Below the pieces are notes generated by a model. It did no database searches. It was not told where the DNA came from and saw only the letters and a list, made by a program, of their open reading frames with translations. Shown here one piece after another: positions 8,799-17,549 of a DNA stretch of 64,000 nucleotides. Numbering within the stretch: the stretch's first letter is position 1; every line of letters starts with the position of its first letter. The stretch covers positions 62,001-126,000 of the forward strand of contig NZ_JYIX01000040.1 in assembly GCF_000956505.1 (NCBI RefSeq). Reading direction: 5' to 3'. The translations under genes and the position numbers were made by a program. This DNA comes from Microbacterium azadirachtae. Its GTDB lineage: Bacteria; Actinomycetota; Actinomycetes; Actinomycetales; Microbacteriaceae.

Positions 8799-9732
8799 AG
8801 TGCACCCACTTCTTCTGCGCCCCGAACTGCAGCGCGGTGATGATGATGATGAGCGCGAACAGGATCCATGCGCCGGCGGCGGCGATGCCGAGGTCCTGGA
8901 ACTTGAAGCCCTGGTTGTAGATGAACTGGACCAGAGGCTGTGTCGCGTTGCCCGGCCCGCCTCCAGTGAGCAGCTGAGGCTGCGCGAACACCTGCAACGA
9001 CGTGATCATGGTCATGATCGTCGCGAAGAAGATCGACGGCGAGATCATCGGGACGACGACGCTCCACTGCATGCGGAAGCCGGAGGCCCCGTCGATCCGT
9101 GCCGCCTCGATGACCGACTCGGGGAGCTGCTCGAGAGCGGCGGAGAAGATGAGCATGTTGTAGCCCAGGCCCTGCCAGACGCTCATGATGATGACCATCG
9201 CCATGGCCCAGAACGGGTCGGCGAGGAAGTTCGGCAGCTTGATGCCGAACCAGCCCTGCGCGATGCCGTTGAAGAGGCCCTGCGGCTGCAGCATCATCTT
9301 CCAGACCAGGACGCTCGCGACCATCGGCGTGACGACGGGGATGAAGAACAGCACGCGCAGCGCACCGCGTCCGCGGATCCGCGGCCCGAGGGACATCGCC
9401 AGGATCAGGGAGCAGACGATGCTGAGCGGCACGTAGACGATCGTGAAGACGGCGGTGTTGCGCATCGCCGGCCAGAAGTCCGGGCTCGACGTGAAGAGCT
9501 TGATGTAGTTGTCGATGCCGTTGAACGTCTTGTCGCCGAACGTGGGCCAGTTGTAGAAGCTCATCACGACGGAGAGCACGACCGGCACGACGGTGAACAC
9601 GGCGAGGCCGATCAGGGCGGGGCTCGCGAAGCCGAGCGCCTGACGGCCCTCCGCACGCATGAGGGATCCGCGTCGGGGCGGAGCACCGCGTCGGCTCTGC
9701 GACGCGCGGCGGCGGGATGCGGCGATGGTCAC
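8788..9732 (-). CDS. carbohydrate ABC transporter permease, MalF type (314 aa)
   Basis: First membrane subunit of the same sugar transporter. A basic N-terminus (RRRASQSRRG) is followed by six hydrophobic segments and the EAA loop VIEAARIDGASGFRMQWSVV. It lies 64 bp downstream of the solute-binding protein gene and overlaps the second permease by 11 bp. The start at 9732 follows a GGAGGAACG ribosome-binding site. Substrate is inferred from the locus to be a fucose-containing saccharide. Confidence 0.93.
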   Translation of the reverse strand: MTIAASRRRASQSRRGAPPRRGSLMRAEGRQALGFASPALIGLAVFTVVPVVLSVVMSFYNWPTFGDKTFNGIDNYIKLFTSSPDFWPAMRNTAVFTIVYVPLSIVCSLILAMSLGPRIRGRGALRVLFFIPVVTPMVASVLVWKMMLQPQGLFNGIAQGWFGIKLPNFLADPFWAMAMVIIMSVWQGLGYNMLIFSAALEQLPESVIEAARIDGASGFRMQWSVVVPMISPSIFFATIMTMITSLQVFAQPQLLTGGGPGNATQPLVQFIYNQGFKFQDLGIAAAGAWILFALIIIITALQFGAQKKWVHYEH

Positions 9733-9796
9733 CGTTCCTCCTTCTTCCAGAATGGTGTCCCGGTCCGGCGGACGGATCCGCCGGACCGGGAGAGGA

Positions 9797-11056
9797 TCAC
9801 TTGCCGAACTGCTGCTGGGCGCTCTTGAGCACGTCGGCCATGGGGGTCTGGCCGTTGTAGACGCTCACGAGCTGCGGCTGGACGTAGGTGCCGACCTTCG
9901 ACCAGTTGTCGGTGACGTACTGACCCTGCACGTTCGCGAAAGCGGCCTTGAAGACCTCCTCGACCTGCGCACGGTACTTCGCGTCGATCGACTCGAAGTA
10001 CAGCGGCTGGCTCTCGGTGCGCGCCGGGTAGCTGCGGCCGGAGGAGGCGATGTAGTCCTGGGAGTCCTTGCTGAGCAGGGATCCGAGCACCTTGAGCGCG
10101 GCGTCCTTGTTCTCGCAGGTCTTGGAGATTCCGTAGCCGGAACCGAGGATGAGGCTCAGCGAGTCCTTGCCCTCACCGGGCAGCGGCGCCATTCCGGCGG
10201 TGAAGCCGGCCTCGTTCTTCAGGTAGCTGACGGCGTTCCAGGTTCCGTCGACCGCCATCGCGGCGTTGCCGTTGGAGTACTGGTCCTCGCCCCAGCCGCC
10301 GTCCGAGGCGCTGGCGACGGGGAGGGCGACCTTCTGGTCGGTGACGAGACCGGCGTACCAGGTCGCGGCGTCCTGGAACTTCTTGTCCGTGAGCTGCAGC
10401 TTGCCGTCCTGCGTGGCCGGCTGCACGCCCGCCTTCGCGATCGGCAGCGCCTGCCACTGGAAGTCGCCCATGCCGACGGCGAAGCCCTGCTTGCCGTCGC
10501 GGGTGGCCGCCTTGGCGGTCTTCTCGAAGTCGTCGAAGGTCCAGCCCGGCTTCGGGTCGGCAGCGCCGGCGGCCTTGAGCTGGTCGGCGTTGTAGTAGAC
10601 GAGCATCGTGGCGGTGTCGAAGGGAAGACCGTACAGGTCGCCCTTGTTCTTCAGGATCTCGGTGGTGCCGGAGGCGAAGTCGCCCTCCTTGAGGCCCGCG
10701 GTCTTCAGGTCGTCCGCGGTGAGCTTCTGGAAGCCGGAGGTGTAGCCGGACAGCATTCCGCTGTTCATGCCCGTGACGCACGCCATGTTGCCCGAGGCCA
10801 TGTTCGTGGTCAGCTTGGTGAAGAAGTCGTTCCACGGCGCGGTGCGCAGCTCGATCTTCAGGTCGGGGTTCTGCTTCTTGGCGACGTCGATCTGCGCCTG
10901 GAGCGCCTTGGTGTCGTCGGCGGATCCCGCCCACATGTCCACCACGACGGTCTTGTCGTCGGCGCCGGCGCTGCTGCTCGAACCGCCGCAGCCGGTCAGC
11001 ACGAGCGCGGCGCCCACCGTGAACGCCGCCACGAGGACGAGGTGAGTCTTCTTCAT
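9797..11056 (-). CDS. sugar ABC transporter solute-binding lipoprotein (419 aa)
   Basis: Extracytoplasmic binding protein that hands its ligand to the two permeases downstream. It has a lipoprotein signal peptide: KKTHLVLVAAFTVGAALVL followed by the lipobox LTGC with Cys at about residue 23, then a Ser/Gly linker. The mature part matches the SBP type 1 family (VVVDMWAGSADDTKALQ, PGWTFDDFEKTAK, AMAVDGTW). GAGGAGG lies 8 bp before the ATG. It is the first gene of the seven-gene fucoside operon, and its promoter region carries a ROK-type operator (11090-11111) and a GntR-type site (11165-11178). Confidence 0.93.
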   Translation of the reverse strand: MKKTHLVLVAAFTVGAALVLTGCGGSSSSAGADDKTVVVDMWAGSADDTKALQAQIDVAKKQNPDLKIELRTAPWNDFFTKLTTNMASGNMACVTGMNSGMLSGYTSGFQKLTADDLKTAGLKEGDFASGTTEILKNKGDLYGLPFDTATMLVYYNADQLKAAGAADPKPGWTFDDFEKTAKAATRDGKQGFAVGMGDFQWQALPIAKAGVQPATQDGKLQLTDKKFQDAATWYAGLVTDQKVALPVASASDGGWGEDQYSNGNAAMAVDGTWNAVSYLKNEAGFTAGMAPLPGEGKDSLSLILGSGYGISKTCENKDAALKVLGSLLSKDSQDYIASSGRSYPARTESQPLYFESIDAKYRAQVEEVFKAAFANVQGQYVTDNWSKVGTYVQPQLVSVYNGQTPMADVLKSAQQQFGK

Positions 11057-11089
11057 TGAAATGCCTCCTCAGGCACGAACAGATCCTGG

Positions 11090-11111
11090 CTTCGTTTGAG
11101 TTCGAACGAAG
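11090..11111. promoter_or_regulatory. inverted repeat, probable ROK repressor operator (copy 1)
   Basis: Imperfect 22-bp palindrome with half-site CTTCGTTTGA and its inverted partner TCGAACGAAG, 34 bp upstream of the binding-protein ATG. A near copy with the same half-site pattern (CTTCNTTYGA) sits just before the ROK gene at 11242-11263. That two copies flank a divergent ROK regulator suggests it represses both transcripts. Confidence 0.7.
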
Positions 11112-11164
11112 TAATTCGGGGTTATGCCTTCATCCTGCCAGAGGCCTGCGTGAAACTCCAGCCG

Positions 11165-11178
11165 AACATCGGATGTCT
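11165..11178. promoter_or_regulatory. AACATCGGATGTCT operator, copy 1 (probable GntR site)
   Basis: A 14-bp sequence with palindromic core ACATC-S-GATGT. The identical 14 bases recur at 16597-16610 and 19135-19148, always in the intergenic region of a fucose gene. Here it lies between the transport operon and the ROK regulator, about 110 bp from the former and 90 bp from the latter start codon. Confidence 0.75.
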
Positions 11179-11241
11179 GGCCCGGATCGTGAGAATTCCG
11201 TGATGAATCCGGATCCGTCGCGACATGACCACTAGAGTGAT

Positions 11242-11263
11242 CTTCATTCGATCTCGAAGGAAG
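11242..11263. promoter_or_regulatory. inverted repeat, probable ROK repressor operator (copy 2), overlapping the ROK ribosome-binding site
   Basis: Half-site CTTCATTCGA and inverted partner TCGAAGGAAG, matching the palindrome at 11090-11111. It ends 4 bp before the ATG at 11268 and includes the GAAGGAAG ribosome-binding site, so binding would block initiation of its own gene (inferred autorepression). Confidence 0.7.
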
Positions 11264-11267
11264 TGTC

Positions 11268-12431
11268 ATGGCGCATTCGGCTGACCGGTCCCCCGACCGC
11301 CGCGAACCCTCGGCGTCCGGTGACCACGCCCGGCAGATCGTCGAGCTGGTGACGCGCGGCGAGGCGCTGTCCCGCTCGGATCTCGCCCGCCTGCTCGGCA
11401 TCGCGCCCTCCACCGTGTCCTTGCGTGTGCAGGAGCTCGTGGATGCCGGAATCCTGCGGGAGAACGGCCAGGCGCAGTCTTCCGGCGGGCGGCGCGCCCG
11501 GCGGCTGTCGCTCGGCGGCACGCAGCACCGCGTGCTCGCTGCGGAACTCGGCGGCGAGCACGCGCGCCTCGGGCTGCTCGATCTCGGCGGCCACCTCGAC
11601 CGGACGGCGACGATTCCGATCACGATCGCGGACGGCCCGGAGGCGACGCTCACCCTTGTCGAAGCAGGTCTGCGCGAGCTCGCCGACGGCGCAGACATCC
11701 GAGCTGTGGGCATCGCGCTCCCCGGCCCCGTCAACTTCGAGACCGGCAGCGTGGATCAGCCCTCTCGCATGCCCGGCTGGCCCGGATTCCGCGTCGGCGA
11801 GGCGCTGACCGCCCGCTTCGGCGTCCCCGCCGTCGTCGACAACGACGCGAACCTCATGGCCCTCGGCGAGCACCACCGCAGTCTCACGCGCGACCAGCAC
11901 AGCATCACGGTCAAGGCGGGGACCGCGATCGGCAGCGGCATCATCGTGGCGGGCTCCGTGCATCGCGGAGCCACCGCCGCGGCCGGGGACATCACGCACA
12001 CGCGCATCGCGGAGGCCGCGGACATCCCGTGCTCCTGCGGCAACCACGGTTGCCTGGAGACCATCGCGAGCGGCGCAGGACTCGTCCGCCAGATGCGCGA
12101 GCGCGGCGTTCCCGTCGCGGTCGCCGCCGATGTGCTGGAACTCGCGCGCAACGGAGATCCGATCGCGACCACGCTGGTGCGCACGGCCGGCACGCACCTC
12201 GGTCAGGTGCTGTCCGGCGTCGTCAACTTCTTCAACCCGCACGCCGTGTTCCTCACGGGAAGCATGAGCGCGAGCGAGCCCTTCCTCGCCGCGGTGCGCA
12301 GCCGCGTGTACGAGGCGTGCCATCCGCTCGCCACGCAGACGCTGCGGATCGAGTCCGCGCGGACCGGTCCGGATGCGGCGCTGTACGGCGCCGCGCGCCT
12401 GGCGATGGAGCTGGTCGACCCCGTCGCCTGA
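11268..12431 (+). CDS. ROK family transcriptional regulator (NagC/XylR type, 387 aa)
   Basis: Sugar-responsive DNA-binding regulator. A winged helix-turn-helix occupies about residues 20-75 (SRSDLARLLGIAPSTVSLRV), followed by a ROK sugar-binding domain with VVDNDANLMALGE, GTAIGSGIIV and the zinc motif CSCGNHGCLE. The usual kinase phosphate loop DIGGT is replaced by AAELGGEHARLGLLD, consistent with a regulator rather than an enzyme. It is transcribed divergently from the transport operon and converges on the second GH29 gene (21-bp gap). Operators on both sides suggest it represses the operon and itself. Confidence 0.92.
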   Translation: MAHSADRSPDRREPSASGDHARQIVELVTRGEALSRSDLARLLGIAPSTVSLRVQELVDAGILRENGQAQSSGGRRARRLSLGGTQHRVLAAELGGEHARLGLLDLGGHLDRTATIPITIADGPEATLTLVEAGLRELADGADIRAVGIALPGPVNFETGSVDQPSRMPGWPGFRVGEALTARFGVPAVVDNDANLMALGEHHRSLTRDQHSITVKAGTAIGSGIIVAGSVHRGATAAAGDITHTRIAEAADIPCSCGNHGCLETIASGAGLVRQMRERGVPVAVAADVLELARNGDPIATTLVRTAGTHLGQVLSGVVNFFNPHAVFLTGSMSASEPFLAAVRSRVYEACHPLATQTLRIESARTGPDAALYGAARLAMELVDPVA

Positions 12432-12452
12432 CGCGACGCCGGAAGCGGCGGG

Positions 12453-13721
12453 TCAGGCCCCGGGAGCGAGCGTGAGCTCGATCACCGGGATCAGCACGTC
12501 GGGGCGCTGCACGGGCAGGTGCACCGTGAGCGTGCCCTCGGACTCCCCTGCCGGCGTCATCAGGGTCGCCTCCTGGGCCGGATCCGTCACCGAGGTCTTC
12601 AGCCAGGATCCGTCGTTCAGCAGGCGCGCATAGGTGACCCGGTCCGCGAGCCCCTCGAGGTGCACGTAGCCGAGCGGCCAGGAGAACAGGTGCAGGTAGA
12701 GACGATCGCCGCGCCGGGTGTAGACGCCCTCACGGGGCGCCTCGAAGGAGGCGTGTCCTGCGCCGACGATCGCATCGCGGTGCAGCCGCATCCACTCGCC
12801 CAGATCGGCGAGCACTGCTTCGTCGCGGGGCGCGATGCTCCCCCGCCCGTCCGGTCCGATGTTGAGCAGCATGTTGCCGTCCATCGACACGGAGTCGGCG
12901 AGCATCTGCCCGAGCAGCACGGCCGACTTCTGGTCGTGGTTGTCGCGGTGGTAGCCCCAGGATCCGTTGATCGTCTGGCATGCCTCCCACACCTGCGGCA
13001 CGCCGTCCACGACGATCGGCGCGGTCGGCTGGTACTGCTCCGGGGTCACGAAGTCGGCGGGGATCCCGAGACGGTCGTTCACGAGCATCTGCGGCTGCAG
13101 CTCGCGGCAGAGAGCCAGGAGCGCCTCCGCATCCCAGTCGTCCGGCCCCTTGCCGGCCCAGCCGTCCTTCGCCTCGGGGTAGGTGAAGTCGAAGAACAGG
13201 TAGTCGATGTCGCCGTACTGCGTGAGCAGTTCGCGCACCTGTCCGTGCAGATACGCGCGGTAGCGATCCATGTCCCGTTCGCGGTTGCGCTCGTGCTCGA
13301 TCGCGTCGTCGCGGCGCGGGTGGTTCGCGTCGACCGTGAAGGCCGGGTGATGCCAGTCGATGAGCGAGTGGTAGAGACCAACGCGCAGTCCCTCCGCGCG
13401 GAGGGCGTCGACGTACTCGCGGACGAGATCCCGTCCGCACGCCGTGACGGAGGTGTAGTCGGTGAGCGCCGAGTCCCAGAGGCAGAACCCATCGTGGTGC
13501 TTCGTGGTGAGCACAACGTAGCCCATCCCCGTCGCCTTCGCCCGGCGCGCGAGCGCGGCCGCGTCGAAGAGGTCGGGGTCGAAGTGGTCGAAGTAGGCCC
13601 GGTACTCCTCGGCCGTCAGGCGCTCGTAGTTCTGCACCCACTCATGCCGGGCGGCCCCGCTGTACAGGCCGAAGTGCACGAACATCCCGAATCGGGCCTC
13701 CTCGAACCACTGCTGTCGCAT
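12453..13721 (-). CDS. GH29 alpha-L-fucosidase, second copy (422 aa)
   Basis: Intracellular fucosidase with no signal peptide. Family motifs are ARFGMFVHFGLYSGA at the very N-terminus, LTTKHHDGFCLWDS, and YLFFDFTYPE, where the Asp is the probable nucleophile. It differs strongly from the GH29 protein at 3920-5269 (different nucleophile context and C-terminal region), so the pair is not a recent duplication and may split substrates by linkage. ATG 13721 was chosen because it starts directly on the conserved barrel and has GAAGAGG upstream. fucU lies 34 bp upstream in the same direction. Confidence 0.9.
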   Translation of the reverse strand: MRQQWFEEARFGMFVHFGLYSGAARHEWVQNYERLTAEEYRAYFDHFDPDLFDAAALARRAKATGMGYVVLTTKHHDGFCLWDSALTDYTSVTACGRDLVREYVDALRAEGLRVGLYHSLIDWHHPAFTVDANHPRRDDAIEHERNRERDMDRYRAYLHGQVRELLTQYGDIDYLFFDFTYPEAKDGWAGKGPDDWDAEALLALCRELQPQMLVNDRLGIPADFVTPEQYQPTAPIVVDGVPQVWEACQTINGSWGYHRDNHDQKSAVLLGQMLADSVSMDGNMLLNIGPDGRGSIAPRDEAVLADLGEWMRLHRDAIVGAGHASFEAPREGVYTRRGDRLYLHLFSWPLGYVHLEGLADRVTYARLLNDGSWLKTSVTDPAQEATLMTPAGESEGTLTVHLPVQRPDVLIPVIELTLAPGA

Positions 13722-13755
13722 CTCTGCCTCTTCTCGATCCTCGGGTGGGTGCCGC

Positions 13756-14175
13756 TCAGGCGGAGGGGTGTCCGACGACGCCCTTGCGCAGCAGCGCATT
13801 GCCGTACTTGCGGGTCTCCCCCGTGCGCACCATCAGGTAGGCACCCTTCGCCACGTCGTAGTACGCGAAGCGCTCCACGAAGCGCGTGGTCTCCTCGTCG
13901 GTGCCGGCGGCGGCCATGAGTTCACGCTGCACATCCAGCACGGTCGCGTCGGCCGACTCCATGAGGTCCATGCCGGGGGCGTCGTCGAGGGGCAGCACCG
14001 AGCGGATGGCCGCGACCACCGCAGGTGTGGTCGTGCCGGGCAGATCGACGACGCGCGCACCGAGCGCCCACGCCGGGAAGTGCGCATCGGCCACGACGAC
14101 CGCATCCGAGTGCCCCATGCGGTCGAGGTGCAGCAGCAGCTCACCCGTCAGCAGAGGGTCGATTCCTTCGAGCAT
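13756..14175 (-). CDS. fucU: L-fucose mutarotase (RbsD/FucU family, 139 aa)
   Basis: Interconverts the alpha and beta anomers of L-fucose so that a released sugar becomes a substrate for the dehydrogenase. The family's N-terminal block is clear: LLTGELLLHLDRMGHSD with the catalytic His, then VVADAHFPA. The C-terminal ETRKYGNALLRKGV is also typical of FucU. Length is normal. It lies between the fucosidase and the aldo-keto reductase on the same strand, which favours fucose over ribose. Confidence 0.9.
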   Translation of the reverse strand: MLEGIDPLLTGELLLHLDRMGHSDAVVVADAHFPAWALGARVVDLPGTTTPAVVAAIRSVLPLDDAPGMDLMESADATVLDVQRELMAAAGTDEETTRFVERFAYYDVAKGAYLMVRTGETRKYGNALLRKGVVGHPSA

Positions 14176-14241
14176 GTCGTTCCCTTCGTCCTTGCCCTGT
14201 CGTCCTTGCCCTGTCGCTCTCGCTCCCGTCGCGGGAGCCGT

Positions 14242-15222
14242 TCAGGCGGGGATCAGGCCCTCGGCCGCGAGTTCCCGCCAGAGATCCGCCGGGATGTCGA
14301 GCGCGGCGAACTCCGCGTTCTGACGGAGCTGCTCCGGACGGCTCCCGCCGACCACGACCGAGGTCACGACCGGGGACTGCAGCGGGTACTGTATCGCGGC
14401 CGCCGGCAGCGGCACATCGTGCGCGCGGCAGACCTCGGCGATCCGAGTCAGCCGCTGCCAGAGCTCCTCCGGCAATGCTCCGTACTCGTAGCGGCCATCG
14501 CGGCGCGGCTCGCTCTGCGCGAGCAGGCCGGAGTTGAACACCGAGGCGGCGACGATGCCGGTGCTGCGCTCGGCGCACGCCGGGATGACGTCGGCGGCCG
14601 CCGGCTGCTCGAGCAGGGTGTAGCGCCCCGCGACCATGATCGTGTCGAGGTCGGCCGAGCGCACCGCGGTGGTGAGGGCTTCTGCGGTCATGGACCCGAT
14701 GCCGACCCGTCCCACCTGCCCTTCCGCGCGCAGCGACTCGAGCGCGGGGAACGCCTCGGCGAGCGCGAGATCCAGGTCGTGCCGCTCCGGGTCGTGCAGG
14801 TACAGGATGTCGATGCGCTCGATGCCGAGGCGCTCGCGCGACTCGTCGAGGCTGGCACGGATCCCCGCCTCCGAGAAGTCCCACACCCGCTGCAGGTCGT
14901 CCGGGACGAAGAAGTCGTTCGCAGTGTCGAGCCCGCCCGCGACGTGGTCGGGGTTCGGACGCAGGAGCCGCCCTGCCTTGGTGGAGAGCACGTACTCATC
15001 CCGCGGCTTGGTCTGCAGGAACGCCCCGAGCCGGCGCTCCGAGAGCCCGAGCCCGTAGTGCGGCGCGGTGTCGTAGAGGCGGATCCCGCTCTCCCACGCG
15101 GCGTCCAGCACGGCCCAGGCATCGTCGTCGGTGAGCGCGCGGAACAGGTTGCCGACGTTCGCGGCGCCGTAGCCCAGGGCCGGGATCGCGGGCCGGGCGG
15201 CGGTGTCGACGGGCTCAGACAT
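14242..15222 (-). CDS. aldo-keto reductase, probable L-fucose dehydrogenase (326 aa)
   Basis: NAD(P)-dependent oxidoreductase expected to oxidise L-fucose to L-fuconolactone. The AKR catalytic set is visible: Asp and Tyr in [16 protein letters not shown], Lys in LSTKAGR and His in YLHDPERHD. It belongs to the AKR group containing D-threo-aldose 1-dehydrogenase and L-fucose dehydrogenase; the co-substrate and exact sugar cannot be read from sequence. It overlaps the fuconate dehydratase gene by 8 bp, placing it in the oxidative fucose pathway. The 66-bp gap to fucU contains a 14-bp tandem repeat (CGTCCTTGCCCTGT, twice). Confidence 0.87.
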   Translation of the reverse strand: MSEPVDTAARPAIPALGYGAANVGNLFRALTDDDAWAVLDAAWESGIRLYDTAPHYGLGLSERRLGAFLQTKPRDEYVLSTKAGRLLRPNPDHVAGGLDTANDFFVPDDLQRVWDFSEAGIRASLDESRERLGIERIDILYLHDPERHDLDLALAEAFPALESLRAEGQVGRVGIGSMTAEALTTAVRSADLDTIMVAGRYTLLEQPAAADVIPACAERSTGIVAASVFNSGLLAQSEPRRDGRYEYGALPEELWQRLTRIAEVCRAHDVPLPAAAIQYPLQSPVVTSVVVGGSRPEQLRQNAEFAALDIPADLWRELAAEGLIPA

Positions 15223-16522
15223 GCGCGCCCGCCTCGCGGTGCTCGCCGGTCCAGGTGAACTCGGCGCGACTGGCCGCCTTCATCTCCATGCCGTTGCCGG
15301 GTGCGGTCGGCGCGGAGTACGAACCGCCGCGGATGTCGGTCGGCACCACGAAGTGCTCGTGCAGGTGATCCACGTACTCGATCATGCGCCCTTCGCGGCT
15401 CCCGGAGACGGCGACGAAGTCGAACATGGACAGGTGCTGCACGGCCTCGCAGAGGCCCACGCCGCCGGCATGCGGGCACACCGGGACGCCGAACTTCGCG
15501 GCGAGCAGCAGGTTCGCGATGTTCTCGTTCACGCCCGCCACGCGCACCGCGTCGATCTGCATGACCTGGATCGCCTCGGCCTGCAGCAGCTGCTTGAAGA
15601 TCATCCGGTTCTGCGCGTGCTCACCGGTCGCGACGCGGATCGGCGCGACGCCGCGGGCGATCTCCGCATGCCCGAGCACGTCGTCGGGGCTGGTCGGCTC
15701 CTCGATCCAGGCGGGGTGGAACTCGGCGAGCGCGTTCACCCAGGCGATCGCCTCGGACACCTCCCAGCGCTGGTTCGCGTCGATCGCGATCGGGAAGTCG
15801 GGACCGCACACCTCGCGGGCCTTGCGGAACCGACGGATGTCGTCGTCGAGATCGGCGCCGACCTTGAGCTTGATCTGCGTGAAGCCGTCGGCCATCGCCT
15901 CCCGGGCGAGACGCTCGAGCTTCTCGTCCGAGTAGCCCAGCCACCCGGGGCTCGTGGTGTAGCCCGGGTAGCCGGTCGCGAGCAGCTGTTGCTCGCGCTC
16001 GGCGCGGCCCGCCTCGGCGTCGCGAAGGATCGCCAGCGCATCCTCGCGGGTGAGGGCGTTGGTGAGGTAGCGGAAATCGACGAGGTCGACGATCTCCTCC
16101 GGCGTCATCCTGGAGAGCAGCTGCCAGAGCGGAAGCCCGGCACGCTTGGCCTTGATGTCCCACAGGGCGTTGATCACGGCGCCGATCGCCATGTGCATGA
16201 CGCCCTTCTCCGGGCCGAGCCAGCGCAGCTGCGAATCGCCGATGATCTCCCGGAACGTGCCGCCCATGTCGTCGAGCAGCGGCTCCAGCTCACGGCCGAC
16301 GAGGTGCCCGGCGAGCGCGTCGATGCCCGCGACCTGGACGTCGTTGCCGCGACCGATCGTGAACACGAACGCGTGTCCTTCGATGCCGTCCGCCGCGTCG
16401 GTGCGCACGATCACGTACGCCGCGGAGTAGTCGGGGTCGGGGTTCATCGCGTCTGAGCCGTTGAGGCTGAGCGAGGTGGGGAATCGGATGTCGCTGGTCT
16501 CCAGCGCGACGATGCGGCTCAC
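15215..16522 (-). CDS. L-fuconate dehydratase (435 aa)
   Basis: Enolase-superfamily enzyme that removes water from L-fuconate to give 2-keto-3-deoxy-L-fuconate. Started at the GTG at 16522, the catalytic residues fall at K218 and K220 (KLK), metal ligands D248, E274 and E301, and the D324/H351 dyad. As I recall the characterised Xanthomonas campestris enzyme, these are the same positions, which supports both function and start. AGGAGA lies 3 bp upstream of the GTG; a longer reading to 16600 adds an Arg-rich tail and is rejected. The promoter and operator lie at 16587-16620. It heads the minus-strand operon dehydratase, AKR, FucU, GH29. Confidence 0.95.
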   Translation of the reverse strand: MSRIVALETSDIRFPTSLSLNGSDAMNPDPDYSAAYVIVRTDAADGIEGHAFVFTIGRGNDVQVAGIDALAGHLVGRELEPLLDDMGGTFREIIGDSQLRWLGPEKGVMHMAIGAVINALWDIKAKRAGLPLWQLLSRMTPEEIVDLVDFRYLTNALTREDALAILRDAEAGRAEREQQLLATGYPGYTTSPGWLGYSDEKLERLAREAMADGFTQIKLKVGADLDDDIRRFRKAREVCGPDFPIAIDANQRWEVSEAIAWVNALAEFHPAWIEEPTSPDDVLGHAEIARGVAPIRVATGEHAQNRMIFKQLLQAEAIQVMQIDAVRVAGVNENIANLLLAAKFGVPVCPHAGGVGLCEAVQHLSMFDFVAVSGSREGRMIEYVDHLHEHFVVPTDIRGGSYSAPTAPGNGMEMKAASRAEFTWTGEHREAGAHV

Positions 16523-16586
16523 GGTTCTCCTGTTCTGGGGCTGATGTCGGGAGCTGCGGCACAGACGGCGTCCACCCCTCGACAGT

Positions 16587-16620
16587 TGGAGTGTAAACAT
16601 CGGATGTCTATACTGTCAAC
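16587..16620. promoter_or_regulatory. divergent overlapping promoters sharing one AACATCGGATGTCT operator
   Basis: Minus strand: TTGACA (16620-16615), 18-bp spacer, TACACT (16596-16591), reading into fuconate dehydratase. Plus strand: TTGGAG (16587-16592), 17-bp spacer, TATACT (16610-16615), reading into the hydrolase at 16689. The operator at 16597-16610 lies inside both spacers, so one bound dimer could silence both promoters. Outer arms GACAGT/ACTGTC extend the dyad. Confidence 0.75.
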
Positions 16621-16688
16621 GCGGGATGCATCCGCGCACGTCGTTCCGGCGGCGGATCCGCCCATCCCCGTGAGAAGGCAGGAGAATC

Positions 16689-17549
16689 ATGAAGTTCGCG
16701 CGTCTGGGCGACCCCGGATCAGAGATCCCGGTCGTCATCGCCGAAGACCGTACGTACGATCTTCGGTCCGTGACCTCCGATGTGAACGGCGATTTCCTCG
16801 CCGCAGACCCCGTGGGGCGCACGCGTGCCGCTCTCGACTCCGGCGCCCTGCCGGAGCTGGCCGACGCGGACGCGCGACGCATCGGATCGCCGATCGCCCG
16901 CCCGAGCGCCGTGATCTGCGTGGGGCAGAACTACGCCGCGCACGCCCGCGAGTCCGGTGCGGAGCCGCCCACGGTCCCGATCCTGTTCCTGAAGACGCCG
17001 AACACGGTCGTCGGCCCCGACGATGCGGTGACCATCCCGCGCGGCAGCGAGAAGACCGACTGGGAGGTGGAGCTCGGCATCGTGATCGGATCCCGCGCCG
17101 CCTACCTCGACTCCCCCGCCGACTCCGCCGCGCACATCGCAGGCTACGTCGTCTGCAACGACGTCTCGGAGCGGGCGTTCCAGATGGAGGTCTCCGGCGG
17201 GCAGTGGTCGAAGGGCAAGGCCTCCTTCGGATTCAACCCGACCGGTCCGTGGCTGGTCACGCCCGACGAGGTCGACGTGCAGAACCTGCGCCTGCGCAGC
17301 TTCGTGAACGGCGAGCCGCGGCAGGACTCGAACACGAACGACATGATCTTCTCGGTCGCCGAGATCGTGCATCACATCTCGCAGTACATCACCCTCGAAC
17401 CAGGGGACCTGGTCCTCACGGGCACCCCGCAGGGCGTCGCGTTCGGCGGGAAGTTCCCGTACCTCCGCGCGGGGGACGTCGTGGAGATCGACATCGAGGG
17501 ACTGGGCGGCCAGCGTCAGGAGTTCAAGGCATGGGAGGCACAGGCATGA
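16689..17549 (+). CDS. fumarylacetoacetase-family hydrolase, probable 2,4-diketo-3-deoxy-L-fuconate hydrolase (286 aa)
   Basis: Predicted to split 2,4-diketo-3-deoxy-L-fuconate into pyruvate and L-lactate, the last step of the oxidative fucose route. FAH-fold residues are visible: the CVGQNYAAHARESG block, FLKTPNTVVGPDDAV, metal-binding acidic residues in DWEVELGIVIG, and LTGTPQGVAFG. AGGAGAATC precedes the ATG. The gene overlaps the SDR gene by 4 bp (ATGA). Family members handle several 2,4-diketo acids; the substrate is inferred from context. Confidence 0.88.
   Translation: MKFARLGDPGSEIPVVIAEDRTYDLRSVTSDVNGDFLAADPVGRTRAALDSGALPELADADARRIGSPIARPSAVICVGQNYAAHARESGAEPPTVPILFLKTPNTVVGPDDAVTIPRGSEKTDWEVELGIVIGSRAAYLDSPADSAAHIAGYVVCNDVSERAFQMEVSGGQWSKGKASFGFNPTGPWLVTPDEVDVQNLRLRSFVNGEPRQDSNTNDMIFSVAEIVHHISQYITLEPGDLVLTGTPQGVAFGGKFPYLRAGDVVEIDIEGLGGQRQEFKAWEAQA

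Noticed and set aside
14176-14241. 14-bp tandem repeat CGTCCTTGCCCTGT
   Set aside because: Only two units in an operon gap; likely slippage, noted with the aldo-keto reductase.
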